This document shows, piece after piece, positions 14,423 through 21,588 of a stretch of DNA of 29,760 nt. The notes beneath the pieces were generated by a model. The model did not search any database, had not been told where the DNA came from, and worked only from the letters and a program-made list of their open reading frames with translations. Position 1 is the stretch's first letter, and each line of letters begins with the position of its first letter. The translations under genes and the position numbers were made by a program. The stretch is from Opitutia bacterium (GTDB taxonomy: Bacteria > Verrucomicrobiota > Verrucomicrobiia > Opitutales > JANYEO01). The stretch is taken from assembly GCA_025363025.1 (NCBI GenBank), contig JANYEO010000033.1, positions 1 through 29,760 of the forward strand. Reading direction: 5' to 3'.

Positions 14423-15211
14423 ATGCCTGAAGAAAAAGGACTACCCCAGTCCGCTGCAACCCTTGCTGCTGAAAAACCTGCAGAGTCTATCCCTCAAAAA
14501 ACGTTATCAGTAGAAGCAGGTGAACTGATGGTGCGGTACCTCCCCTTGGTCGATAGCATTGTCCGTAGTATGATGACACAGTTCCCCCCCCATGCAGATG
14601 CGGAAGAACTCCGCAGTGTTGGCCTGGGTGGCCTCATTTCTGCCGTACTGCGTTACAACCCAGAACAAGCCGCAACCTTCACTGGTTATTTAGCGGTTCG
14701 TATACGCGGCGCTATTTTAGACGAACTAAGGCGGCTAGACTGGATGCCTCGTACGGCGCGTGCAAAATTTCGCCAGTTACAAAAAACAGTTGATACCCTC
14801 GAGCAAAATCTTGGCCGAGCCCCGAGCGAAGCGGAACTTTGTCACAGTCTAGAAATTAGCGCGAAAGCATTGGCAAAACTCCAACAAACGACTCAAACGC
14901 TGCGCTTTATTTCTTTAAATGCAGGCCCCAATACAGAAGAAGATAATGACCTCTCTTTAGAAGAAACAATTGCAGATGAAGCTCAACCACCCTGCCATCA
15001 ACATGTAGAAAAAAAAGAACTTTCCGGCGCACTCTACGAAAAATTACAACACCTTTCCGAACGGCAAAAACAAATCCTTTGCTTACACTATTACGAAGGC
15101 CAACGATTAGCTGAAATTGCAACGACGATGGGGGTTTCTGAAGCGCGCATCTGCCAAATACACGTACAATCCCTCGCAAAATTACGCGGCATATTAGAAT
15201 CGCATACGTAA
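14423..15211 (+). CDS. RNA polymerase sigma factor of the FliA/WhiG (sigma-28) group
   Basis: It directs RNA polymerase to a special promoter set; in other bacteria this group runs flagellar or developmental genes. The 262-residue protein has a Pro/Ala/Glu-rich 30-residue extension and then region 2 (~32-105). The hallmark RIRGAILDELRRLDWMPR (94-110) of the sigma-28 group is present. Region 3 runs ~113-165 and region 4 ~200-258, with the helix-turn-helix LAEIATTMGVSEARICQIH. No flagellar genes, anti-sigma gene or chaperone are seen here, so its target set cannot be read from context. It is convergent with trmL, 12 bases apart. A perfect -35-like TTGACA (14394) lies upstream but has no matching -10. 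Confidence 0.9.
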   Translation: MPEEKGLPQSAATLAAEKPAESIPQKTLSVEAGELMVRYLPLVDSIVRSMMTQFPPHADAEELRSVGLGGLISAVLRYNPEQAATFTGYLAVRIRGAILDELRRLDWMPRTARAKFRQLQKTVDTLEQNLGRAPSEAELCHSLEISAKALAKLQQTTQTLRFISLNAGPNTEEDNDLSLEETIADEAQPPCHQHVEKKELSGALYEKLQHLSERQKQILCLHYYEGQRLAEIATTMGVSEARICQIHVQSLAKLRGILESHT

Positions 15212-15223
15212 AAGATAAAATAC

Positions 15224-15691
15224 TTACAGATTAAACTGCCTGAGCGCTTCATACACAGCAATGCCCACAGCTGTTGAAAGATTTAAAGATCGAAGCTTGG
15301 GGTTAAACTGAGGCAATGTTATCCGATGTTCAGCAATATGGGTGTGCAAGAAATCAGGTGCCCCTGCCCCCTCATTTCCAAAAACAAGCCCATCACCTGG
15401 CTCGAAAGCGACCTCCCAATAAGTTTTCTTAGCCTTCGTCGTAAAAAGCCATAAACGCTTGGGTGAACGCGGATGCGCTAAAAAAGCTTCCCAACTAGCA
15501 TGCTCCACAACATCAAGCTCGTACCAATAATCCATCCCGCTTCGCTTTAAATGCCGGTCTTCAATTTTAAAACCGAGCGGATGAATTAAGTGCAGCACCG
15601 CCCCTGTTACCGCGCACAAGCGCCCAATATTGCCGGTATTTTGAGGGATTTGCGGTTGATACAGCACAACATGTAAAGGTGTTTCAGGCAT
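15224..15691 (-). CDS. trmL: tRNA (cytidine/uridine-34 2'-O)-methyltransferase TrmL
   Basis: A SpoU (SPOUT) methyltransferase that puts a 2'-O-methyl group on the wobble base of leucine tRNAs. The 155-residue protein is the family's single-domain size. Motif 1 is NTGNIGRLCAVTG (18-30), motif 2 LVFGNEGAGAP, and motif 3 LRSLNLSTAVGIAVYEALRQ forms the SAM-binding trefoil knot. The start MPETPLHVVLYQPQIPQNTGN is canonical. It is divergent from the importer operon, with about 400 bases between them that hold a regulatory leader for that operon. Confidence 0.93.
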   Translation of the reverse strand: MPETPLHVVLYQPQIPQNTGNIGRLCAVTGAVLHLIHPLGFKIEDRHLKRSGMDYWYELDVVEHASWEAFLAHPRSPKRLWLFTTKAKKTYWEVAFEPGDGLVFGNEGAGAPDFLHTHIAEHRITLPQFNPKLRSLNLSTAVGIAVYEALRQFNL

Positions 15692-15736
15692 AGAATATTT
15701 TGTAGATAAGAAGCTGCATGCTTTAATAGGTTGGAC

Positions 15737-15767
15737 TTGACATTTTATTTATTTTCTGAAATATGTC
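15737..15767 (+). promoter_or_regulatory. Candidate promoter for the Trp leader and importer operon
   Basis: A perfect -35 box TTGACA (15737-15742) is followed by AATATG (15760-15765, 17-base spacer) or TATGTC (15762-15767, 19-base spacer) as a weak -10. Either would start RNA close to the leader peptide's GTG at 15773, so the leader peptide could be translated from a leaderless message. The -10 is poor, so the assignment is tentative. Confidence 0.4.
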
Positions 15768-15772
15768 TTAAC

Positions 15773-15829
15773 GTGACTACTGGCATATACATCACTGTTG
15801 CCTTGTCCACCGTTTTTTGGTGGCGCTAA
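15773..15829 (+). CDS. Tryptophan leader peptide (18 residues, ends FWWR)
   Basis: A GTG-initiated frame reads MTTGIYITVALSTVFWWR and stops at TAA (15827-15829). The tandem Trp codons TGG TGG are at 15818-15823, followed by one Arg codon, the same WWR order as in the E. coli TrpL peptide. The frame lies about 260 bases before the importer's first gene, right after the TTGACA box, and its Trp codons form one arm of a hairpin (15819-15838). This is the standard layout of a ribosome-mediated attenuator: low charged Trp-tRNA stalls the ribosome at TGG TGG and changes the downstream RNA fold. The tandem Trp codons in so short a frame are the main evidence. I see no Shine-Dalgarno. Confidence 0.7.
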   Translation: MTTGIYITVALSTVFWWR

Positions 15830-15865
15830 GCGCCTACCCTATTTCCACCCAGCTATTACTGGCTG
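15807..15865 (+). promoter_or_regulatory. Attenuator-like competing hairpins over the Trp codons
   Basis: GGTGG (15819-15823), which carries the Trp codons, has three possible partners: CCACC upstream (15807-15811), GCGCC plus ACC downstream (GGTGGCGC with GCGCC-T-ACC, loop TAA, 15819-15838), and CCACC at 15845-15849. The second fold ends right after the leader stop. Another small stem, CAGC/GCTG, follows around 15850-15865. A ribosome stalled at the Trp codons would block all folds that use GGTGG. A GC-rich stem with a T-run is not evident, so termination may be Rho-dependent or the effect may be on translation. Confidence 0.5.
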
Positions 15866-16089
15866 CTTGAGTTGATAGATTATCATCAAGAGCCTCTTTC
15901 AAGAAACCCTTAAGCAACAAAGCTTATAGGACTACTGAACCTCAACCGCTTACTGGCCCCTCTGCTATTTGCTTTATAATACACGGCCCAGGAAGTGCAT
16001 GGCTTTGTGCTACTCGTATTGCATGAAGTGCCACGGCTTCAAAACCTTCTCTCTTTCAATAATTATCTGGGTTAGTCCCTTTTTCTATC
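15839..16089 (+). promoter_or_regulatory. Importer leader: second candidate -10 and direct repeats
   Basis: The rest of the gap before trpX has no gene. It contains a perfect TATAAT (15975-15980), with TTACTG (15950-15955) 19 bases upstream, which might be a second promoter that skips the Trp leader. It also has a near-direct repeat, GAAGTGCATGGCTT (15992-16005) and GAAGTGCCACGGCTT (16025-16039), just before the trpX ATG. The repeat's role is unknown. Confidence 0.35.
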
Positions 16090-17085
16090 ATGAACACACC
16101 TTTTATTTCTATCTTACTATCAACGCTATTTTTAAACTGTTTTTTAATATCAAACGTAACCAGCAGTTACGCTGAGCAAAAAATAATTCCAGTGCCTGAT
16201 TTACGGCCACATAAAAACGTCCTGGTTATTGCACCGATCGTTCATCCCGCAATGGAATCTATTTTTTCAGGCTTTAAAGAAACCCTTATAGCCCTTTATC
16301 CGGATACCACCGTCACCTGCGCCAATGCCATGGGTGATAATGCGCTTTTGCAAACGCTCATCCGCCAAGCTGAAGCGCAAAAAGTAGACCTCATTGCGCC
16401 TATCGGCACAGGCACAACCCGCATGACCTTGGCCCTTGCACCTACACGCACTGTCGTAGCACTTGCAGCCCAATTAGAAGCACCTGTCATACAAGCTGAG
16501 CATAAACGCCTAACGGCTGTTTTAGATGAGTTTGACCCGGCATTGCACTTGCAATTTCTTCACGCCGTACTGCCAAATATCAAAAAAATAACGCTTCTCT
16601 ACAATCCTCAAAATGAGAAAGTTTTTTCAGAAATTAAAACCCTAAAAGCCGCTGCAGAAGCTCTTAGCATAACGCTTATACTACGCGAAGTTACTAATGC
16701 GTCAGAAGTATATGCTTTAAGCAATCAACTACCCAATGATACAGAAGCCTTGTTTATTTTAAAAGACCACCTCCTCGCCAGTGCAGCGGCCACACTGCAT
16801 AAACTTGCAATAAAACGGCACATCCCCTTTATCGCCGCAGATGATGGTTCAGTAAAAAATGGAGCTGCATTTGGGTTAGGCGTTGAAGAAAGGCAAACAG
16901 GTGTATCAGGGGCAAAATTAGCATATGCCCTCTTCTCAGGAACTACGCCTTCAGACCTCCCCATACTACCGCCAAATGATCTTTGTCTTTTTATCAATAA
17001 AGAAGCCTGCATGAAGCAAAGTATAGATAGCCTAAAACTCGTAGAAGCTGCACAGGCTTTTGCCTATACGGCCATAACCCTCTAA
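16090..17085 (+). CDS. trpX: ABC importer substrate-binding protein, ABC_sub_bind family, probably for tryptophan
   Basis: The periplasmic binding protein catches the substrate for the importer encoded by the next two genes. It has 331 residues with a signal peptide (hydrophobic SILLSTLFLNCFLIS, cleavage probably after SSYA). The mature protein is a two-lobed family member (COG2984), with VLVIAPIVHPAMESIFSGFKE, DLIAPIGTGTTRMTLA, PNIKKITLLYNPQNEKV and PFIAADDGSVKNGAAFGLGV in order. Family members are known for tryptophan (TrpX in streptococci) and other small organic molecules. The Trp-Trp leader peptide upstream favours tryptophan here. It is the first gene of a three-gene operon, with the permease ATG 11 bases after its stop. 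The ATG has no Shine-Dalgarno. Confidence 0.85.
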   Translation: MNTPFISILLSTLFLNCFLISNVTSSYAEQKIIPVPDLRPHKNVLVIAPIVHPAMESIFSGFKETLIALYPDTTVTCANAMGDNALLQTLIRQAEAQKVDLIAPIGTGTTRMTLALAPTRTVVALAAQLEAPVIQAEHKRLTAVLDEFDPALHLQFLHAVLPNIKKITLLYNPQNEKVFSEIKTLKAAAEALSITLILREVTNASEVYALSNQLPNDTEALFILKDHLLASAAATLHKLAIKRHIPFIAADDGSVKNGAAFGLGVEERQTGVSGAKLAYALFSGTTPSDLPILPPNDLCLFINKEACMKQSIDSLKLVEAAQAFAYTAITL

Positions 17086-17095
17086 CCTCAGTACG

Positions 17096-17950
17096 ATGCT
17101 GCCTTTCCTGACTTCTACACTAGAACAAGTTCTAGCCTTTGTCCCGCTTTCCCTTTCAGTCTTTTTAAGCTACCGTGTCTTAAGGGTGACAGATCTTTCA
17201 GTGGAAGGTAGCTTCGTTACAGGAGCTGTTTTAATGGCACGAGGCCTTCATGCAGGGCTCTCTCCATTTTCAAGCACACTGCTTGCGCTAATGGGAGGCG
17301 CATGCATAGGTATCTTCTCAGCTTTTCTGCAAAGGAAGGGATATTTAAGTGATCTGTTATCCGGAATACTCCTCCTCTTTATGCTACATAGCCTAAACCT
17401 ATCAATCTTAGGCCAACCCAGCATAAGCCTCTACGAATGTGATACACCTTTAAATAAACTATCGTCTTATTTACCGCATGAAACACCTCCGCTTGTCTGT
17501 CTTTTATTAATCATCCTGCCCGTTACAATCGCCTTCATAATGCTTTTGCACTCTCCTATTGGACTACGCTTGCGCGCCTTTGGAGCGAATAAAGCCCTTT
17601 TAAACAAAATAGGCTACAAAGCCGAAGGATACCGTCTTTTATCCTTAATGACGAGTAGTGTGCTCGCTGCTTTAAGCGGCCTCATGACAGCAAGCTTACA
17701 GGGATATGTAGATGTAACCATGGGCATGGGCCTTGCTCTCACAGCTATTGCTGCAGTTATGATAGGGGAAACCTTACACTCCTCGAGCACACGCCGTGGG
17801 GTCGGCTTTACTATCATGGGCACTGGTCTGTATTTTTTATGTTTAAATCTTGGCCTACGCCTAGGGCTAAACCCTCTGCATTTAAAACTGATACTGGGCA
17901 TCATATTAGCCCTGCTTTTATCACGCTTTCGTATTCTCGCTTTCCATTAA
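17096..17950 (+). CDS. trpY: ABC importer permease (COG4120 type)
   Basis: This inner-membrane subunit forms the transport channel. Its 284 residues hold about eight hydrophobic segments (for example VLAFVPLSLSVFLSY, STLLALMGGACIGIFSAFL, LLLIILPVTIAFIMLL, LILGIILALLLSRF). The opening VLRVTDLSVEGSFVTGAVL and the cytoplasmic loop LRAFGANKALLNKIGY are typical of the family that pairs with COG2984 binding proteins. It belongs to the branched-chain amino acid/sugar permease superfamily. It lies between the binding protein and the ATPase, 20 bases before the latter. Tryptophan as substrate is inferred from the leader peptide. Confidence 0.88.
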   Translation: MLPFLTSTLEQVLAFVPLSLSVFLSYRVLRVTDLSVEGSFVTGAVLMARGLHAGLSPFSSTLLALMGGACIGIFSAFLQRKGYLSDLLSGILLLFMLHSLNLSILGQPSISLYECDTPLNKLSSYLPHETPPLVCLLLIILPVTIAFIMLLHSPIGLRLRAFGANKALLNKIGYKAEGYRLLSLMTSSVLAALSGLMTASLQGYVDVTMGMGLALTAIAAVMIGETLHSSSTRRGVGFTIMGTGLYFLCLNLGLRLGLNPLHLKLILGIILALLLSRFRILAFH

Positions 17951-17970
17951 AAGCTAAAAAAATCCTTATC

Positions 17971-18711
17971 ATGTTATCTATAAAAAATATAACTTATAAA
18001 CCAGAAGGAATCACTACTCCTATTTTAATTGATCTTTCTATGTCACTGAAAAAAGGTGATTTTTGCTTTTTAGTGGGGCATAACGGCAGTGGCAAAAGCA
18101 CACTTCTAAAACTACTTGCAAGCGGTAAAAAAAACCCTGGGGGCACCATTACCATCAATGGAAATCCGCTGCACACCATTCCCCATTTTTCAAAACAAAT
18201 TCGACTACTCCATCAGAACCCAGATGATAATCTTTTTGGGGAACTAACTGTTTTAGAAAATTACCACCTCTACGCAAAAGGACTTGGACATCATTCATTG
18301 GAGCACTTTTTAAGCATACTACCGTTGTACCATCCTCAATTACTAAGCCGCTTAAATCTACCTGCAAATTATCTATCTGGCGGGGAAAAACAAGCACTCG
18401 CACTCTGTTTAATACTACTAACCCCACCCACTCTCTTGTTACTCGACGAACATACAAGCGCACTAGATCCTAATACAGCCGCTCACCTAATGAAGCTTAC
18501 CGCACATATCATACAAGCACAGGGCCTGACATGTATTGCCATAACACACGACCTCTCTCATGCTTATTCATTTGGCAATGTCTTAATAGCACTTAAAGAA
18601 GGACGCATTTATTTTCAAGCGCGCGAAACAATGAAAAAAGCTCTAACCTATCAACAGATTATGCAATACTGTTATAATAGACCTCCTATTGCTGAAGCTA
18701 TCTATGCTTAA
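17971..18711 (+). CDS. trpZ: ABC importer ATP-binding subunit (COG1101 type)
   Basis: The cytoplasmic ATPase powers the importer. The 246-residue domain has Walker A GHNGSGKST (36-44), Q-loop Gln82 (HQNPDDNLFG), signature LSGGEKQ (135-141), Walker B LLLLDE (155-160) and switch His193 (AITHDLSH). The Q-loop wording QNPxxNLF..LTV is common in this subgroup. I start at 17971 (MLSIKNITYKP). The frame is open further upstream to an ATG at 17839, but that part overlaps trpY in another frame and reads as non-homologous. Last gene of the operon; no terminator hairpin was found after it. Confidence 0.93.
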   Translation: MLSIKNITYKPEGITTPILIDLSMSLKKGDFCFLVGHNGSGKSTLLKLLASGKKNPGGTITINGNPLHTIPHFSKQIRLLHQNPDDNLFGELTVLENYHLYAKGLGHHSLEHFLSILPLYHPQLLSRLNLPANYLSGGEKQALALCLILLTPPTLLLLDEHTSALDPNTAAHLMKLTAHIIQAQGLTCIAITHDLSHAYSFGNVLIALKEGRIYFQARETMKKALTYQQIMQYCYNRPPIAEAIYA

Positions 18712-18765
18712 TCGAAAAAAATTGCATATTATGATTAAAAATGCTTCTCAATATAAGAAAGCGTC

Positions 18766-18771
18766 TATAAT
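18766..18771 (+). promoter_or_regulatory. -10 box upstream of the carbonic anhydrase gene
   Basis: A perfect TATAAT lies 17 bases before the ATG, so the RNA leader would be only about 10 bases and has no Shine-Dalgarno. A convincing -35 box is missing. Confidence 0.4.
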
Positions 18772-18788
18772 AAATACTATTCATTTCT

Positions 18789-19433
18789 ATGGCTGAATCA
18801 ATCAATGATCTTCTCTCAGGCTACACTCAATTTCGAAATACTTATTTTGAAAACTCTCAGTGTACCTTATTCGAAAGCTTGCGTACACAAGGCCAACGCC
18901 CCAAAGCTATCATCATCGCCTGCTCTGACTCTAGGGTAGACCCAGCCTTAATTCTAAACACGGCCCCAGGGGATTTATTTGTGGTCCGCAATGTAGCAAA
19001 CTTAGTACCGCCATGCGAGCTTGACCACTCGCACCATGGTACAAGCGCGGCGCTTGAGTTTGCTGTATGTAGCCTAGAGGTCCCCCACATTATCATTATG
19101 GGGCACAGCAGCTGTGGGGGCATCAATGCCCTCGTGCAAGGCCAGGCAAACCCTTCCCCCGAAGGCTTTATTGGCCAATGGATGACTTTGGCAGAGCCTG
19201 CACTGCGCAAAATGGAAGCAGAAGCTACCCAAAATGCATTAACCTTAGAAGAAAAAGTAGAGTGCTGCGCCCTACATGCCCTAGTTGACTCCATGGAAAA
19301 TTTATACACCTTTCCATGGATAGCCACTCGTATAGCCGCGGGTACACTCAGCATACATAGTTGGTTTTTTAACCTTCAAGATGGCCGATTGTACGCGTAC
19401 AACCCCAGTACCCAAAACTTTGCCCCTCTTTAA
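18789..19433 (+). CDS. Beta-carbonic anhydrase
   Basis: It interconverts carbon dioxide and bicarbonate with a zinc ion and supplies bicarbonate for carboxylation reactions. The 214-residue protein has the zinc ligands Cys45, His106 and Cys109, and the Asp47-Arg49 pair in ACSDSRVDP. GHSSCGG carries His106 and Cys109. VVRNVANLVPP and HHGTSAALEFAV are typical beta-class blocks. No signal peptide, so it is cytoplasmic. It is a single gene with its own short leader. No bicarbonate transporter lies next to it. Confidence 0.95.
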   Translation: MAESINDLLSGYTQFRNTYFENSQCTLFESLRTQGQRPKAIIIACSDSRVDPALILNTAPGDLFVVRNVANLVPPCELDHSHHGTSAALEFAVCSLEVPHIIIMGHSSCGGINALVQGQANPSPEGFIGQWMTLAEPALRKMEAEATQNALTLEEKVECCALHALVDSMENLYTFPWIATRIAAGTLSIHSWFFNLQDGRLYAYNPSTQNFAPL

Positions 19434-19439
19434 GCGGTA

Positions 19440-19469
19440 TTGATTAATAGAGCCTAAGGCATGTATAAT
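19440..19469 (+). promoter_or_regulatory. Promoter of the ankyrin gene, predicted leaderless transcript
   Basis: TTGATT (19440-19445) and a perfect TATAAT (19464-19469) have an 18-base spacer. TATAAT ends 8 bases before the ATG at 19478, so transcription would start at or within a base or two of the start codon. Confidence 0.5.
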
Positions 19470-19477
19470 TAAAAATT

Positions 19478-20605
19478 ATGCACCCGCTCCTGCTCTTTGT
19501 CTTAGCATCTGGATTAACTGCTAGCACTCTACTGCCAGCTTACGCCGATAACGCGGAAGCACTTACAGGTAAAAAAGAGATACTCCGTGCTGCCTACCTT
19601 CAACTTTGTACGGCCACCTATGAAGATGATGGAGCCATGCTCCAACGCGTTCAACCAAACTTAAAGCTAGATAATCCAATCTGTATTTTTCCAAATAATA
19701 TAGATGATTCAAAAACTACCCCTCGCAAACCTGAAAGCCCTTTATGTTGGGCAGCTGACAATAATCGCATACAAGCAGGGCATGGTCTGCTCTTAAATGG
19801 CGCAAATCCTGATGTTATTTGTAGTAACGGAAAGACCCCAATGCAAAACCTGCTCACCAGGGCGACTCCACATGCACTGGCTTATCTTGCCCTGTTATTA
19901 GGCTACAAAGCCCTTCCTGCAACTGAAAAAGATCTTCTCTTATTAGCGACTCATGCTTCTAAAAATGCTGTTTTACGTGAAATATCAGCCCTAATAGAGC
20001 TTAAAACTTCGCTCACATTTCATCAACGAAACAAGCTTTGTAATGCTGCCAAAACTCAAAAACTTCCAGGTCTATTTTTATACATACTCGCATCTTATGG
20101 TAAAGATGGCCTCACATGCTTCAAGTTACCTGATAAACGTGTAATCCTTCATTTCGATGAACCACCCCTCCACATAGCTGCAGCTTATGGGCTAGATTGG
20201 CTCCTGCGTGCACTTTTAAACGACCCGCAAAATGACCCAAATGAAAACACCCAAGAAGACGGCCTCCCCCCCCTCTATTTTGCAGCCCTAGCAGGTCATG
20301 AACCCTCTATCCAGACTTTATTAATGAATGGTGCGGCTATCTACCCTCTCACACCTGAAGGCAGTAGCCCTTTGTCCGCGGCTTATGTCCATAATCATGG
20401 ACCTGCGTTTGATCTCTTGCTAACACATATGGTCTACACACGCAAAAAAACCCTTCTAGAGGCAGCTAATACATTATTAGCGCATGCCCTTAAAAGACCA
20501 GAAGGCAGTATCTTCCACTTAACAGCCCCTCCCAATGTTACGGCTCCTTTATTTCGGTATAACCCAACGGATGAAGATCCTTATCCTAATAGACTTTTAA
20601 GATAA
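19478..20605 (+). CDS. Exported ankyrin-repeat protein
   Basis: It has 375 residues with a signal peptide (LLLFVLASGLTASTLLP, cleavage after AYA). Ankyrin-like units are clear near residues 85-110 (SPLCWAADNNRIQAGHGLLLNGANPDV) and in three tandem units near 228-320: PPLHIAAAYGLDWLLRALL, PPLYFAALAGHEPSIQTLL with NGAAIYPL, and SPLSAAYVHNHGPAFDLLL. The region between them is helical and probably a degenerate continuation. Exported ankyrin proteins often act as binding scaffolds or in host contact, but the partner is unknown. It has its own promoter and converges on fcl. Confidence 0.85.
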   Translation: MHPLLLFVLASGLTASTLLPAYADNAEALTGKKEILRAAYLQLCTATYEDDGAMLQRVQPNLKLDNPICIFPNNIDDSKTTPRKPESPLCWAADNNRIQAGHGLLLNGANPDVICSNGKTPMQNLLTRATPHALAYLALLLGYKALPATEKDLLLLATHASKNAVLREISALIELKTSLTFHQRNKLCNAAKTQKLPGLFLYILASYGKDGLTCFKLPDKRVILHFDEPPLHIAAAYGLDWLLRALLNDPQNDPNENTQEDGLPPLYFAALAGHEPSIQTLLMNGAAIYPLTPEGSSPLSAAYVHNHGPAFDLLLTHMVYTRKKTLLEAANTLLAHALKRPEGSIFHLTAPPNVTAPLFRYNPTDEDPYPNRLLR

Positions 20606-20622
20606 AGTTTTAGGTAGTGCGA

Positions 20623-21576
20623 CTAAAGAGACCGCAATTCGCCACTTTGTAGTCGTTCTACGAAGTCTTGATACGTCAAGCGCAGCCCAGCCTCTAGTGC
20701 TATCTTGGCCTCCCAGCCAAGGTCTTTCATACAAGAGACATCTAAGAGCTTTCGGGGCGTACCATCCGGCCGAGAAGTGTCATATAAAATCGCTCCATCA
20801 AACCCGACTACTTTCTTAATAAGTGCAGCAAGCTCTGAAATTTTAACATCTACTCCAGAACCCAAATTAACCCAATGAGGCACATCTGGTTTACATAAAA
20901 GCGCGTAAAGCCCTTCGGCTAAATCATCCACATGCAAAAACTCCCTGCGTGCTTCCCCTGTCCCCCAGAGCGTAACGGATTCTTTATTCTCAATCTTTGC
21001 TTCGTGAAATTTGCGAATGAGAGCAGGAATAACATGGGAATATTCGGGATGATAATAATCCCCCGGCCCATATAAATTTGTGGGCATAGCGGAATGGAAA
21101 TTAACACCATACTCTTCTCGGTAATATTGACAAAGCTTCAGCCCCGCAATTTTAGCCAATGCATAGGCCTCATTCGTCCCCTCTAATGAACCCTGCAAAA
21201 GATATTCTTCCTTAATAGGCTGAGGACACATACGTGGATAAATACAAGAGCTACCTAAAAACAAAAGCCGCTTTACCCCATTTTTCCATGCCGAATGGAT
21301 GACGTTATGCGCAATGGCCAAATTCTCATGCATAAAAAGGGCAGGATGGGTTTTATTAGCCCATATACCCCCCACTTTTGCAGCTGCTAAAATAACAACT
21401 TCGGGCTTTTCTTGAGCAAAAAAAGATTGGACCGCCCCGGCATCACATAAGTCTAACTCTGCCCGTGTCCGAAGGAGCAAGTTATCCTGTCCTTTGGCAA
21501 GTAAATGACGGCAAAGCGCTGCCCCTACCATACCGCGGTGGCCTGCTAGAAAAATCTTGGCATTAGGTGCAAACAT
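20623..21576 (-). CDS. fcl: GDP-L-fucose synthase
   Basis: It makes GDP-L-fucose from GDP-4-keto-6-deoxymannose by epimerisation and NADPH reduction. The short-chain dehydrogenase fold has the NADP site GHRGMVG (12-18), FLGSSCIYP with Ser109 and Cys111, the catalytic Tyr138-x-x-x-Lys142 (YALAK), and His181 in SHVIPAL. The 317 residues match the family. It lies 12 bases downstream of gmd, whose product is its substrate, so the two form an operon that supplies fucose for surface glycans or O-antigen. No glycosyltransferases lie next to it. Confidence 0.96.
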   Translation of the reverse strand: MFAPNAKIFLAGHRGMVGAALCRHLLAKGQDNLLLRTRAELDLCDAGAVQSFFAQEKPEVVILAAAKVGGIWANKTHPALFMHENLAIAHNVIHSAWKNGVKRLLFLGSSCIYPRMCPQPIKEEYLLQGSLEGTNEAYALAKIAGLKLCQYYREEYGVNFHSAMPTNLYGPGDYYHPEYSHVIPALIRKFHEAKIENKESVTLWGTGEARREFLHVDDLAEGLYALLCKPDVPHWVNLGSGVDVKISELAALIKKVVGFDGAILYDTSRPDGTPRKLLDVSCMKDLGWEAKIALEAGLRLTYQDFVERLQSGELRSL

Positions 21577-21588
21577 AGCAAGGCAGCC

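Noticed and set aside
14394..14430. Perfect TTGACA upstream of the sigma factor gene as a promoter
   Set aside because: No -10 box at 16-18 bases; the correctly spaced position falls on the start codon region, and the sequence there (ACCTATG) does not fit.
15692..16089. A tRNA or classical metabolite riboswitch between trmL and trpX
   Set aside because: No cloverleaf with CCA end, and none of the conserved cores of TPP, SAM, cobalamin or FMN riboswitches. The leader peptide explains the structure better.
17839..17970. Upstream ATG (17839) for the importer ATPase
   Set aside because: This stretch overlaps the permease gene in another frame and does not resemble an ABC protein; the canonical N-terminus begins at 17971.
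18857..19354. 165-codon frame antisense to the carbonic anhydrase gene
   Set aside because: It mirrors the strong coding pattern of the plus strand, where all zinc and active-site motifs lie. No start signal or recognisable protein.
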